The notes beneath the pieces were generated by a model. That model was given only the letters and a program-made list of their open reading frames with translations. It made no database searches and was not told where the DNA came from. The position numbers and the translations under genes are program-made. This document shows positions 24,073 through 33,384 of a stretch of 41,497 nucleotides of DNA, piece by piece. The stretch comes from JAQCEJ01 sp040881995 (lineage in GTDB: Bacteria > Planctomycetota > Planctomycetia > Planctomycetales > Planctomycetaceae): positions 1 through 41,497 of the forward strand of contig JBBECD010000043.1 in the NCBI GenBank assembly GCA_040881995.1, in the 5' to 3' direction. Within the stretch, counting starts at the first letter, position 1, and each line of letters begins with the position of its first letter.

Positions 24073-24399
24073 ATGTCGATGAACATGACCGCCAGGCGGA
24101 CCGCGGCTCCCGTGCATTCCGAGTTCAGCAACGATCCCGATTTCGAAGAAATCCTGCATCTGTTTGTGGAGAGCATTCCCGAAAAACAGAAGAACTTTCG
24201 GGAATATTATCTGCAGGGGGAGTGGAATTCGCTCAAAGCCCAGGCGCACCAGTTGAAGGGAAGCGGCGGGGGTTATGGTTTCGATGATCTGACGGTCGAG
24301 GCCTCGAATCTCGAACGGGCCTGTCAATCGCAGGACATCGATCAGATCGGACAAGCCCTGAATTCGCTGCTGAATTACATGGGACGGATCACCGTTTGA
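24073..24399 (+). CDS. Histidine-phosphotransfer (HPt) domain protein
   Basis: A 108-residue protein nearly filled by an HPt domain. The phosphorylatable motif is AHQLKGSGGGYGF, with His59 as the expected site and Lys62, Gly63, Ser64 as the family marks. Helices before (FEEILHLFVESIPEKQKNFREYYLQGEWNSL) and after (ASNLERACQSQDIDQIGQALNSLLNYMG) fit the four-helix bundle. HPt proteins relay phosphate between a hybrid histidine kinase and a response regulator in the cytoplasm. Neither partner is encoded in the window, so it is an orphan relay. Single start at ATG 24073, with a candidate promoter at 24002. Confidence 0.88.
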   Translation: MSMNMTARRTAAPVHSEFSNDPDFEEILHLFVESIPEKQKNFREYYLQGEWNSLKAQAHQLKGSGGGYGFDDLTVEASNLERACQSQDIDQIGQALNSLLNYMGRITV

Positions 24400-24590
24400 T
24401 CGCGCGATGGACCAAAAACTCAAAAAATCGCGATTTTTCACGTGATCGGGAATCCGCCGATTTGTTATGATACCGGTATGCGGGGATTCAGTATCCGCCG
24501 AGCCAGTTCGTTACGGAGTGATCTCGATCATCGGCCGTTAATCCTCGAAACGGGATTGGCGTGCGGGCGTCTTACAAGAGGAGTTGGGTC

Positions 24591-25097
24591 ATGCGCTGGG
24601 CATTTATCGGTATGTCAGCCTGCGGCTTGTTGGCGGTCGGATATTTCATGGGTGCGAACGGAGTGGGGCAGCCCCAGCCGGTGCACGCTCAAGATCAGGT
24701 CGGTCCGACCGAAGAAACCGTGACCAAAGTGCAGGAATCACTGGAATCGCTGAAAATCGCCATGAACCAGCTTTCGGGCGAACAACTCTATCAGCCAGCC
24801 ACCACCGGCATAAATGCCTTCGCGATTACGGTGGGAGGCGTGAACGCCATCGAAGATCTCGAATCGGGACGCGGCGTCGATCCCGAAACCTATGCCGCTC
24901 TGTATGCCGGCTTCGCGACCGAAGAAGTCGCCGAACATCTCGGCACCGACGAAGAGGGCCGCATGACGTATCGGGAAAAAGTCATCCGCATGTACCCGAT
25001 TTCGCGCCTGAAGAAGGCGTTCGAAGCGCGGATGGTGCTCGCCGGCCAGGGAGCGTCCGCGTTTCCCTCGTCGAAAGAAGAAACAGCAGACGAATAA
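24591..25097 (+). CDS. Exported or membrane-anchored protein, unknown (168 residues)
   Basis: Starts MRWAFIGMSACGLLAVGYFMGANG, an uncleaved anchor or a signal peptide. Then comes a coiled, amphipathic part (EETVTKVQESLESLKIAMNQLSGEQLYQP) and a helical domain around FAITVGGVNAIEDLESGRGVDPETYAALYAGFATEEVAEHL, ending with a polar tail. AGAGGAG lies nine bases upstream of the ATG; an in-frame GTG at 24561 is possible but would put residues before the leader. Not recognised as a named family. A clear intrinsic terminator follows at 25131. Confidence 0.65.
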   Translation: MRWAFIGMSACGLLAVGYFMGANGVGQPQPVHAQDQVGPTEETVTKVQESLESLKIAMNQLSGEQLYQPATTGINAFAITVGGVNAIEDLESGRGVDPETYAALYAGFATEEVAEHLGTDEEGRMTYREKVIRMYPISRLKKAFEARMVLAGQGASAFPSSKEETADE

Positions 25098-25130
25098 TTC
25101 GCCTCGCCTCACCTGCGGCGGCTTGAATTG

Positions 25131-25163
25131 CACTCGCGTTGAAAAACGCGAGTGCGGCTTTTT
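25131..25163 (+). terminator. Rho-independent terminator
   Basis: CACTCGCGTT-GAAA-AACGCGAGTG forms a perfect 10-bp stem with a GAAA loop, followed by CGGCTTTTT. It lies 34 bp after the stop of the 168-residue protein gene. It is the best intrinsic terminator in the window. The remainder of the gap up to 25395 shows no supported gene. Confidence 0.85.
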
Positions 25164-25395
25164 ACGCTTGCCGCCGGTTGGTTTATCTCGCTCGATCTCC
25201 CACAATTCGAAGTGGCAAATGAGGATCATTTCGCTTAGAATTGAGTCTTCGGTCGTTCCTGAATTCATCGCCGGCTGGATGGATCATCTGACGGCACAGA
25301 ATGTCTAACTGAGCCGAACGATGCGCCGATTGACGCTGCGCGTAAACAACCGCGCGACGATTTCGTCCCGCGCATCGTCTGCTGGGAGATAATAG

Positions 25396-28300
25396 ATGCA
25401 TTGTCTCGTGCGAACGTGGTGTTGTTGCGCGCTGCTCGGAGCGGTCGCGACCGTTCCCGATGCGACGCGCGCGGACGATGGCATCGACTTCTTCGAAGCA
25501 AGAATTCGGCCCGTGCTCATCGAACATTGTTACAAATGCCACAGCGGCGAATCGAAAGAACTCAAAGGAGCGCTCCGGCTCGATCTCAAAGCCGGCTGGG
25601 AAACCGGCGGCGAATCGGGCGAACCCGCCATCATTCCCGGCGATCCCGACGAGAGCCCGTTCATCAAAGCGGTCCGGCACGAAGATGACGCCTCGGCGAT
25701 GCCGCCCAACCAATCGAAACTTCCGCAGGCCGTCATTGACGATTTGGTCGGCTGGGTGGAGAGGGGAGCCCCCGATCCGCGCTCGGGAAAACTCGAAATC
25801 AAGCACGTCGCCGCCGATTGGGAGACGCTCTATCAAGAACGGCTCGATTGGTGGAGCCTGAAACCGGTCGCCGCCGCACAACCGCCGGCTGTCGCCGATG
25901 AATCGTGGATCCGCAACGACGTCGATCGCTTCATTCTCGCTGACTTAGAAGAGCAGGGGCTCAAACCCGCGGCGGAAGCCGAGCGGCGCGAGCTCGCCCG
26001 GCGACTCAATTTTGCATTGACGGGATTGCCGCCGCAGCCGGAAGTGATTGCGAATTTCGTCGCCGACGAATCCCCCTCCGCCTACGACGACCTCGTCGAT
26101 GCGCTGCTCAACAGTCCGCACTTCGGTGAACGCTGGGCCCGGCATTGGATGGACGTCGTGCATTACTCCGACACCCACGGCTACGAATGGGACGTCCCCG
26201 CCAAGAACGCGTGGATGTACCGCGATTATCTCATTCGCGCGTACAACGAAGACGTTTCCTATCAGCGGCTGATTGTGGAACAAATCGCCGGCGATCTGAT
26301 CGAACCTCGCGTGAATTCCGAGAACGGACTGAACGAAGCCATCATCGGACCGATGTCAATGAGACTCGGCGAACGCCGGCACGGCGACAGCGCTCAAACC
26401 GAGGGAACGACGCAAGAGGCGATCTCGAACATGATCGACACCCTTGGCAAGGGATTTCTCGGCACGACGCTCGCCTGCTCTCAATGTCACGACCACAAAC
26501 TCGACGCCATCCCGCAGACCGATTATTACGCCCTCGCCGGCGTATTGATGAGCACCCGCTGGGGCGTGCGTTCCGTCGACGCCGCCGACCCTAATGAACC
26601 GGCGATCGCGGAACTCCAGCGGATCAAGCAAAACATCCGCGCGGAACTTGCGATCCTCTGGACGACCTCGCCCGAAGAACTCGCCGGGAAAATCAATGCG
26701 ATCCCATCGGACGACAAAGCGGCGGCGGCGTTTCCCGAATCCCTCGCGGGTTTTTGGCGGCGTTCGCAGACGACGCCGCTCACCGTCGAAGAATTCAAGG
26801 CCGAACGGGATCGCCGAATCGCCGCGAACGAAACGGGACTAAAACTGCTCGCCGATTTCACGCAAGATGATCCCGCGGCGGTCAACGGCTGGCGTTGGGA
26901 CGGTTGGGGGATGAAACACGGCCTCGTCCGCGACGGTGAATTCGTCGTGACCGAAGAGGGCGACGACGCGCTGATGCAAATTCTTCCCGCGGGACGCTGG
27001 TCGCATGTCTGGTCGCAGCGATTGGCCGGTGCGCTGCGCAGTCCGCTGTTCGATTCGCGCACGCCGACGACGTTTTCGCTGAATTTCGCCGCCGGCAAAT
27101 TCGCGGCTCAGTCGTTCGTTGTCGATCAGGCATTTCATTCCGAGCGGATGCAGTTTCTCAATCAGCCGTCGCCCGGTTGGAAAACGTTGACGGCGGGGAA
27201 TCTCGATACGCTCGAAGGGAGCGTCGATCGGATGAATCGCTTCCTCTACCTCGAACTGGTGACGAAATCGCTCAACAATTATTTTCCCCCGCGCACCGGT
27301 TATGGCGGGGTCGGCGAAGCCGAAGCGGCCGATCCGCGATCGTGGCTGGGCATCGCGAAAATCTACGAACACCCCGCCGGTCAACCGCCGCTCGATGAAC
27401 TGGCCCGATTTGTGCCGTTGTTCGACGACGCGAACGCCGAGATCGATTGGCCGACGCGCCTGGCGAATCTGCTGACTGCGGCGATCGAACGTTTCAGCCG
27501 CAATGAGTGCACCGGCGAAGAGGTGCGACTGCTCAACGAAGCTCTCGAATTGAAATTGCTCGCCAACGGCGTGAATGCCAGCCCGCAACTCGCCGCGCTG
27601 GTGGCGGAGTATCGCGAGGCCGAAAAGAGAATTCAGCCTGAGCGCACGATCGGCTCGGCGGCGGATTGGAACGAAGCACGCGATGTCTCGCTCAGTATTC
27701 GCGGGTCGTACACCGAACTGGGGGATGAAATTCCGCGCGGCGGCGTCAGTCTGCTCGGCGGCACGCCCGCTCGCGAAATTCCGTCGTCCACCGGACGTCT
27801 GGAGCTCGCTCGAAACATCGCCGACGAAAATAACCCCCTCACCGCGCGCGTCTATGTGAACCGCGTCTGGCATTATCTTTTCGGCGAAGGGCTGGTCCGC
27901 ACGCCCGACGACTTCGGGCATCTCGGCCAGCAGCCGACGCATCCGGAGTTGCTCGATTATCTCGCCGCGCGGTTCGTTCGCGAGGGGTGGTCGCATAAGA
28001 AATTGATCAAGTTGCTGGTGACGACGTCGACATGGCGGCAGAGCAGTCTGGCGGATTCACACGCCGTCGATCTCGATCCCGAGAACCGGTTGTGGCATCA
28101 CCTGCCGATGCGACGTCTCGAAGGGGAAGAAATTCGCGATGCGATTCTCGCGGTTTCCGGCCGCTGGGACGAGACGCTGTTCGGTCCGCCGATCGAACCG
28201 TTCCGCACCGCTGAAGATCACATGAAACGGCTGCTGATCGGTCCGCTCGACGGCAACGGTCGCCGCAGCATTTACACCGAAGTCACGCTGATGGAACCGC

Positions 28301-28668
28301 CGCGATTTCTGGCGCTCTTCAATCAGCCGATCCCCAAATTCACGACCGGCCGGCGCGATAAGACGAACGTTCCCGATCAGGCGCTCGCCTTGCTCAACGA
28401 TCCGTTCGTCGTCGGTATGGCGGAATTCTGGAGCACGCAGCTCATGACCGACGGTGCGACGTCAGCGGCCGAACGCGCCGAGCGAATGTTCGCCAAGGCG
28501 TTCGCGCGGCCGCCTCGTCCCGACGAGACAGCCCGGCTGGTGCATCTCGTCGAAAAAAGTGCCGAGATTCGCGGAGCCAACGCCGAGTCGCTGCTCGAAT
28601 GTCAGCCCGCGTGGCAGGATGCCGCCCATGCGATCTTCAACCTTAAGGAGTTTATCTATGTCCAATAA
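25396..28668 (+). CDS. PSCyt1-DUF1549-DUF1553 exported cytochrome-like protein
   Basis: A 1090-residue exported protein of the planctomycete cytochrome family. A signal peptide covers about residues 1-26. PSCyt1 follows with a haem motif CYKCH at 45-49 and the loop EDDASAMPPNQSKLP. DUF1549 (about 165-390) includes FGERWARHWMDVVHYSDTHGYEWD and a second CxxCH, CSQCH at 361-365. An intervening beta-rich part lies at about 480-650. DUF1553 (about 800-1050) has NPLTARVYVNRVWHYLFGEGLVRTPDDFG. The protein is thought to be an extracytoplasmic haem protein; its activity is unproven. The ribosome-binding site GGAG precedes the ATG. Its stop overlaps the next gene's start by 11 nt. Confidence 0.95.
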   Translation: MHCLVRTWCCCALLGAVATVPDATRADDGIDFFEARIRPVLIEHCYKCHSGESKELKGALRLDLKAGWETGGESGEPAIIPGDPDESPFIKAVRHEDDASAMPPNQSKLPQAVIDDLVGWVERGAPDPRSGKLEIKHVAADWETLYQERLDWWSLKPVAAAQPPAVADESWIRNDVDRFILADLEEQGLKPAAEAERRELARRLNFALTGLPPQPEVIANFVADESPSAYDDLVDALLNSPHFGERWARHWMDVVHYSDTHGYEWDVPAKNAWMYRDYLIRAYNEDVSYQRLIVEQIAGDLIEPRVNSENGLNEAIIGPMSMRLGERRHGDSAQTEGTTQEAISNMIDTLGKGFLGTTLACSQCHDHKLDAIPQTDYYALAGVLMSTRWGVRSVDAADPNEPAIAELQRIKQNIRAELAILWTTSPEELAGKINAIPSDDKAAAAFPESLAGFWRRSQTTPLTVEEFKAERDRRIAANETGLKLLADFTQDDPAAVNGWRWDGWGMKHGLVRDGEFVVTEEGDDALMQILPAGRWSHVWSQRLAGALRSPLFDSRTPTTFSLNFAAGKFAAQSFVVDQAFHSERMQFLNQPSPGWKTLTAGNLDTLEGSVDRMNRFLYLELVTKSLNNYFPPRTGYGGVGEAEAADPRSWLGIAKIYEHPAGQPPLDELARFVPLFDDANAEIDWPTRLANLLTAAIERFSRNECTGEEVRLLNEALELKLLANGVNASPQLAALVAEYREAEKRIQPERTIGSAADWNEARDVSLSIRGSYTELGDEIPRGGVSLLGGTPAREIPSSTGRLELARNIADENNPLTARVYVNRVWHYLFGEGLVRTPDDFGHLGQQPTHPELLDYLAARFVREGWSHKKLIKLLVTTSTWRQSSLADSHAVDLDPENRLWHHLPMRRLEGEEIRDAILAVSGRWDETLFGPPIEPFRTAEDHMKRLLIGPLDGNGRRSIYTEVTLMEPPRFLALFNQPIPKFTTGRRDKTNVPDQALALLNDPFVVGMAEFWSTQLMTDGATSAAERAERMFAKAFARPPRPDETARLVHLVEKSAEIRGANAESLLECQPAWQDAAHAIFNLKEFIYVQ

Positions 28669-30103
28669 ATTTCAGACTCGCTCCGATCTCGGTTGCCCCG
28701 GCTGTCAAACTCCCGCGCTCTCGCGGCGTGATTTTCTCAATCGTTCGAGCATGGGCTTCGGTGCGCTCGCCTTCGCGGGACTCGCGCAGCAATGGGCCGC
28801 GGCGGGAACCGGAGCCGCGAAGACCCACTTCGCCCCCCGCGCGAAGCACGTCATTTTTCTATTCATGGACGGTGGCGTGTCGCATGTCGACTCGTTCGAT
28901 CCGAAACCCGAACTCACGAAACACAACGGCCAACCGGCGAAATGGCGTCCCGACGTGCTCTCGCAATCGATCTCCGCCAATCGCACCTGGCTGGGCAGCC
29001 CGTGGAAATTCCGTCAGCACGGCGACTCCGGTTTGTGGGTCAGCGATCTCTTTCCGCACATGGCGAGCATCGTCGATGAACTCTGCATCATCCGCTCGAT
29101 GATCGGCGAATCGCCGTTGCACGGGGCGCAGTCTTTGCTGCTCCATACCGGGCGATCGATCGGCGCGGCGCCGAGTCTCGGCTCGTGGCTGTCGTACGGA
29201 CTCGGCACCGAGAACGAACAACTCCCCGGCTACGTCCTCTTGAATAACGACTGGATTCCCAACGGCGGGTTCGACAACTTCGCCAGTTCGTTCCTGCCGG
29301 CGACGCACCAGGCGACGATGGTTCGCTCGAAAGGGACGCCCGTCGATAACATCGTTCCCGCCGACGCCGTCGCGCTGCAAAGGGCGAAACTCGATTTCCT
29401 CCGCGAGCAGGACGGCGACGTCGCCGCGTCGCGCGGCGGGTCGCAGGATATCGAGTCGGCGATCCGCAATTACGAAGTCGCCGCCCGCATGCAGACGCTG
29501 ATCCCCGACCTGTGCGACGTCGGCGACGAAACGAACGAAACGCTGCAATTGTACGGCGTGACGCGGGCCATCGACTTCGACAAGTATTATGCGCTGCAAT
29601 GCCTGCGCGCAAGACGGCTGATTGAAGCGGGCGTCCGCTTCGTCGAAATCACCTGTCCCAGCACGCACGCGAACAACTCGCCGTGGGATCAGCACGGCGA
29701 ACTCAAGAAACGTCACGCCGAGAATGCCCGCATCACCGACCAACCGGTCGCCGCGCTCATCATCGACCTCAAACGCCGCGGCCTGCTCGACGATACGCTC
29801 GTCGTCTGGGCCGGTGAAATGGGACGCACGCCGCACAGTTCGGGGACCGACGGCCGCGATCACCACGTCAGCGGTTACACGATCTGGATGGCCGGCGGCG
29901 GCATCCGCGGCGGGATGACGTACGGCGAGACCGACGACATGGGCATGAGCGCCGTCGAAAATAAACTCGACATCCACGACGTGCACGGCACGATTCTGCA
30001 TCAGCTCGGCATCGATCACGAACGACTCACCTTCCGTTTCGGCGGCCGCGACATGCGTCTGACCGACGTCCACGGCCGCGTGATCCGGGAGATTCTCAGT
30101 TGA
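28658..30103 (+). CDS. DUF1501 protein, partner of the PSCyt1/DUF1553 gene
   Basis: A 481-residue exported protein. The Tat-type leader is SRRDFLNRSSMGFGALAFAGL, near residues 22-42, preceded by a CPGC pair. DUF1501 features include HVIFLFMDGGVSHVDSFDPKP, ATHQATMVRSKGTPVDNIVP and GEMGRTPHSSGTDGRDHH..GYTIWMAGGGIRGG. The start at 28658 is fixed by AAGGAG seven bases upstream and by the 11-nt overlap with the PSCyt1/DUF1553 gene, so translational coupling is likely. An earlier start at 28454 would read 68 residues of frameshifted PSCyt1 sequence and is rejected. This pair is the common arrangement of DUF1501 with DUF1553 in Planctomycetota. Confidence 0.95.
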   Translation: MSNKFQTRSDLGCPGCQTPALSRRDFLNRSSMGFGALAFAGLAQQWAAAGTGAAKTHFAPRAKHVIFLFMDGGVSHVDSFDPKPELTKHNGQPAKWRPDVLSQSISANRTWLGSPWKFRQHGDSGLWVSDLFPHMASIVDELCIIRSMIGESPLHGAQSLLLHTGRSIGAAPSLGSWLSYGLGTENEQLPGYVLLNNDWIPNGGFDNFASSFLPATHQATMVRSKGTPVDNIVPADAVALQRAKLDFLREQDGDVAASRGGSQDIESAIRNYEVAARMQTLIPDLCDVGDETNETLQLYGVTRAIDFDKYYALQCLRARRLIEAGVRFVEITCPSTHANNSPWDQHGELKKRHAENARITDQPVAALIIDLKRRGLLDDTLVVWAGEMGRTPHSSGTDGRDHHVSGYTIWMAGGGIRGGMTYGETDDMGMSAVENKLDIHDVHGTILHQLGIDHERLTFRFGGRDMRLTDVHGRVIREILS

Positions 30104-30119
30104 CGTTCCCGCCTCCCCG

Positions 30120-30147
30120 GTTAGCCGCGACGCAAAGCGGAGCGCTA
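30120..30147 (+). repeat. Intergenic repeat family A, short form
   Basis: TTAGCCGCGACGCAAAGCGG followed by AGCGCTAG. It lies 16 bp after the DUF1501 stop and lacks the central GAAGGCTTTGCGCAG block of the long form. Confidence 0.6.
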
Positions 30148-30283
30148 GCCAAAGCAATAACTTCCCATTCCAGTCGTTCGTGGTCGCAATTGAAATATTA
30201 AAAGTACCACGAACAACACGAAAAACACGAACATACCCACTCATGATCTCATAATAACAACGTTAGAACCGTAGGACTTTGAT

Positions 30284-31885
30284 ATGCCTTGCTACACTCG
30301 AAGCGTTTTTTTCGTTCTCTTCGCCTTGATCACCAGTTCGCCGCTTCTCGGCTCCGACTCGCTCAAGATCGATCTCACGAAAAAAGAGTCCGCACAGGAT
30401 TGGCTGCTGCTCGATAAGACGGCGAAGATCGACAAAGGCGAACTCGTTCTCGACGGCCGAAAAATGATTTCGCGGGCGATTTACGAGCCGCTCGAATGGA
30501 GCGACGTCACGCTCAAGGCGAAGTTTCTCGTCGAACCGCAAGACGCCGGCGTGCTGGCGTGCGGGTTCGTCGTCCGCGCCGTCGACGGCCGCAATTATTA
30601 TTACATCCATTTCGATCGTGGGCAGGCGATTCTGGTGCGATACAGCTCGGGGAGCGAATGGAACGAGATCAAGCGGGTCAGCGGCCTCGATAAACCCGCC
30701 GGTCAATGGCACGACGCCCAGCTCGAATGCGTCGGCAACACGCTCAAGGTTTCGCTCAACGGCAAGCTGCTCTACGAAGCAACCGACGAGAACCTCAAAG
30801 CGGGCCGCATCGGTTTCTATGGCAGCGAAGGGCTGGTGCACGTCAAAGACATCGAAATCATCGGCCAGGCGACGGAGGCGAAAGACGAATTCGTCGTTCC
30901 CGCGCCGAATTACACGATCGTTTGCGACGACGCCGGTGCCGGAGCGTACGAAGCGTTCCCCGATATCTGCCGTTTAAGCGACGGCCGATTGATGTGCGTG
31001 TTCTACGCCGGCTACGGTCACGTCGCGCTTCCCAACGAGCAACTCCCCAAAGGGGGGCGCATTTCGTATTGTCTTTCTGACGACGAAGGCCGCACGTGGT
31101 CCGATGCGAAGATTTTGTACGACGGCCCCGACGACGATCGCGATCCCTCCATCGTGCAACTCAAGAACGGCCAACTCATTTGCAATTTCTTCTCGCTCGG
31201 GAAGAGCAAAGATCCCAACATTCCATACGTCGGACTGGGGTCGTGGATCGTCACCTCCGACGACCTCGGCGAAACGTGGTCCGAACCGCGGCGGATCTCG
31301 GAGAACTATTATTGCAGTTCGCCGATCCGCGAACTCTCGACCGGCCGCTTGATTCTCGGCCTGTACGCCGAGCAGGCCGGTTCGGCGAACGGAGCCGTGA
31401 TCTACAGCGACGACGAAGGCAAGACATGGAGCAAAGAGGTCGACGTCGACAACGGCGGCGTCCGTCTCGACGCCGAGACCGATCTGATCGAACTCAAAGA
31501 CGGCACGCTCTACGCCGCCCAGCGCCCGGCCATGAGTTACGCGACGTCGAAGGACAAAGGAGAGACGTGGACCGTTTCGCAGCCGATGGGATTCGAAGGC
31601 CACTGCCCGTACTTTTTGCGGGCCAAAGACGACGTGATCCTGCTGGCCTTCCGCCTGCCGAATACGAGCCTGCGGCACAGTCGCGACGAGTGCCGGACGT
31701 GGAGTGAAAACGTCCTCATCGACGACGTCATCGGCGCGTATCCCTCGATGGTCAACCTCAAAGACGAGTCGGTTCTTATCGTCTACTACGAAGAAGAAGG
31801 CGGCTCGAACATCCGCGCGAAACGGCTGAAGGTCGACAAGACCGGGGTGGAGATCTGGCCGTATGAGGATGCCGCGAAGAAGTGA
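30284..31885 (+). CDS. Secreted BNR-repeat sialidase-like protein with N-terminal lectin-like domain
   Basis: A 533-residue exported protein. A signal peptide covers about residues 1-24. Residues 27-195 form a beta-sandwich (DVTLKAKFLVEPQDAGVLACGFVVRAVDG to GRIGFYGSEGLVHVKDIEI), like LamG or DUF1080-type lectin domains. From about 210 a six-bladed propeller contains five Asp-boxes: SDDEGRTW at 265, SDDLGETW at 325, SDDEGKTW at 375, SKDKGETW at 422 and SRDECRTW at 466. That is the sialidase superfamily pattern; the usual Arg triad could not be confirmed, so the protein could cleave sialic acid or only bind glycans. AGGA precedes the ATG. It follows the DUF1501 gene on the same strand. Confidence 0.87.
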   Translation: MPCYTRSVFFVLFALITSSPLLGSDSLKIDLTKKESAQDWLLLDKTAKIDKGELVLDGRKMISRAIYEPLEWSDVTLKAKFLVEPQDAGVLACGFVVRAVDGRNYYYIHFDRGQAILVRYSSGSEWNEIKRVSGLDKPAGQWHDAQLECVGNTLKVSLNGKLLYEATDENLKAGRIGFYGSEGLVHVKDIEIIGQATEAKDEFVVPAPNYTIVCDDAGAGAYEAFPDICRLSDGRLMCVFYAGYGHVALPNEQLPKGGRISYCLSDDEGRTWSDAKILYDGPDDDRDPSIVQLKNGQLICNFFSLGKSKDPNIPYVGLGSWIVTSDDLGETWSEPRRISENYYCSSPIRELSTGRLILGLYAEQAGSANGAVIYSDDEGKTWSKEVDVDNGGVRLDAETDLIELKDGTLYAAQRPAMSYATSKDKGETWTVSQPMGFEGHCPYFLRAKDDVILLAFRLPNTSLRHSRDECRTWSENVLIDDVIGAYPSMVNLKDESVLIVYYEEEGGSNIRAKRLKVDKTGVEIWPYEDAAKK

Positions 31886-31947
31886 AAGATCCGACGGCCG
31901 GAATTTAACGCATAACGTCTGTTCGTCGGCATGATCGGGGAATGTAG

Positions 31948-33381
31948 ATGCCAATACCAGCGACAGACAACCAAGAGCCACAAACGCTGAGATCTTTAAT
32001 AAATCTCATGAGGCGATCGAGAACGGGGCTTTCACTGTTAAAGTTTGCGATGCTGGTTGCCACTCCGATTATCTACCACTATACCTGCGTCTGGGGCCTT
32101 CCCGACATCGGTGATCCGTTTGACGTTCAAGACTTCGGATCGATTCGCGTCGATCACGACGATAATGCGCTTTCCGAGTATGATGCAGCCTCAAGAATGA
32201 TTATCCCAATACCCAAGGAATCGGATGGAGATTTCCACACGGAACTAAACATCGCGAAGAATCAGGGTTGGTCGGCGACGTCGAACGAATTTCGCACGTT
32301 GTTTTTAAAGAATCGCCCGGCATTGGATAGCTGGCGGCGGGGAACTGAGAAACCCGATTTGCAATTCAAACCTGCGATAGAACTAAAATCCGCCCGTCCT
32401 TCCGATATGAATTACGATTTGTTGAAACCGTTCCAAATGGCGGACGTTTACGCATCATACTTGCTCGATGAACGTCAGACGGATGAGGCCTGGCTGTGGT
32501 GCCGTGCAAGGTATCGTTTCAGCCGTCACTGGTGCCGTTATGGCGCGATTGAACAGCGTCTGCTGGGAGTCCGTTGGCACGCGGAAGCGGTCGATTCGAT
32601 CGTAAATTGGCTGCAGCAGTTATCACTTTCGGACGATATCCTGGTCTTGGCGCTGACCAGCGTGCAAGACGATTTCCAGCTCACGCCTCCCCTCTCGTGG
32701 ACGTTCAAATGCGAATACATTTGTCATCGGAATACGCTCCCCACCGTTGATTTTCCCGTAGCGTTTTTTGATAACAAGCGGAACAAAAAACTCGCGTCGA
32801 TCTATTGGTACATACACAACGAACCGGAACTCAGCGAACGGGTCATGAAGCAAATCTTTGCCAACGTGCTCGAACAAGTCGATCTTCCCCTTTCAGAACG
32901 TCAACAAGGTTCTACCGTCACCGGACTTTTTCAGCCGATCCCGAATCGCGAATTACCGGACGGCCGCCTGACGGCGGACGATATCGAGCGTTTTCATCGC
33001 CGCGCAGCGTACAACTTCTTCCAAAATCATTTTAAAACCGTGATAAAAAACGTCATGATCGAACAGGCCCGACAGCGCGCCCTCGAGATATGTCTCGCCG
33101 CGCGAATTTATCACAAACGCAAAAGCGTCTTCCCCGAAAATCTCGACGAACTCGTCGCGGCGGGAATCCTCGACGAGATTCCGCTCGATCCCTTCTCACC
33201 AACCGGCGATGCCATGAAATATAAGCGGGAAGCCGGTGCGATCATTGTTTGGAGCATCGGCGAAAACAAACGTGACGACGATGGTATCATCGAACCTCCT
33301 CACAAGGGCGGAGATTCTCCGGATTGTGGATTGCGTCTGGGTCATGAACGCGATCAACAAGCGAATCAATCCGTGGAGTAA
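31948..33381 (+). CDS. Membrane-anchored protein with pseudopilin-like C-terminus, unknown
   Basis: A 477-residue protein with one helix near the N-terminus (about 29-48, LLKFAMLVATPIIYHYTCVWG). The middle is a helix-rich region with many Trp/Arg/His residues (AWLWCRARYRFSRHWCRYGAIEQRLLGVRWHAEA). The last part reads FPENLDELVAAGILDEIPLDPFSPTGDAMKYKREAGAIIVWSIGENKRDDDG, similar to the C-terminus of GspG-type pseudopilins. Planctomycetes have many such proteins with a large N-terminal domain. Its role is unknown. The next gene starts three bases after the stop, so the two are an operon. Base composition is less GC-rich than in the neighbours. Confidence 0.6.
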   Translation: MPIPATDNQEPQTLRSLINLMRRSRTGLSLLKFAMLVATPIIYHYTCVWGLPDIGDPFDVQDFGSIRVDHDDNALSEYDAASRMIIPIPKESDGDFHTELNIAKNQGWSATSNEFRTLFLKNRPALDSWRRGTEKPDLQFKPAIELKSARPSDMNYDLLKPFQMADVYASYLLDERQTDEAWLWCRARYRFSRHWCRYGAIEQRLLGVRWHAEAVDSIVNWLQQLSLSDDILVLALTSVQDDFQLTPPLSWTFKCEYICHRNTLPTVDFPVAFFDNKRNKKLASIYWYIHNEPELSERVMKQIFANVLEQVDLPLSERQQGSTVTGLFQPIPNRELPDGRLTADDIERFHRRAAYNFFQNHFKTVIKNVMIEQARQRALEICLAARIYHKRKSVFPENLDELVAAGILDEIPLDPFSPTGDAMKYKREAGAIIVWSIGENKRDDDGIIEPPHKGGDSPDCGLRLGHERDQQANQSVE

Positions 33382-33384
33382 CTC

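Noticed and set aside
23611..24441. 276-codon minus-strand open frame over the small membrane and HPt genes
   Set aside because: It overlaps two better-supported plus-strand genes, one with a clear HPt motif, and shows no domain.
28454..28657. N-terminal extension of the third DUF1501 protein
   Set aside because: It reads the PSCyt1/DUF1553 gene in another frame and would put 68 residues before the Tat leader; the ATG at 28658 has AAGGAG upstream.
28859..30244. 461-codon minus-strand open frame opposite DUF1501
   Set aside because: Shadow frame; the plus-strand protein has a Tat leader, ribosome-binding site and conserved motifs.
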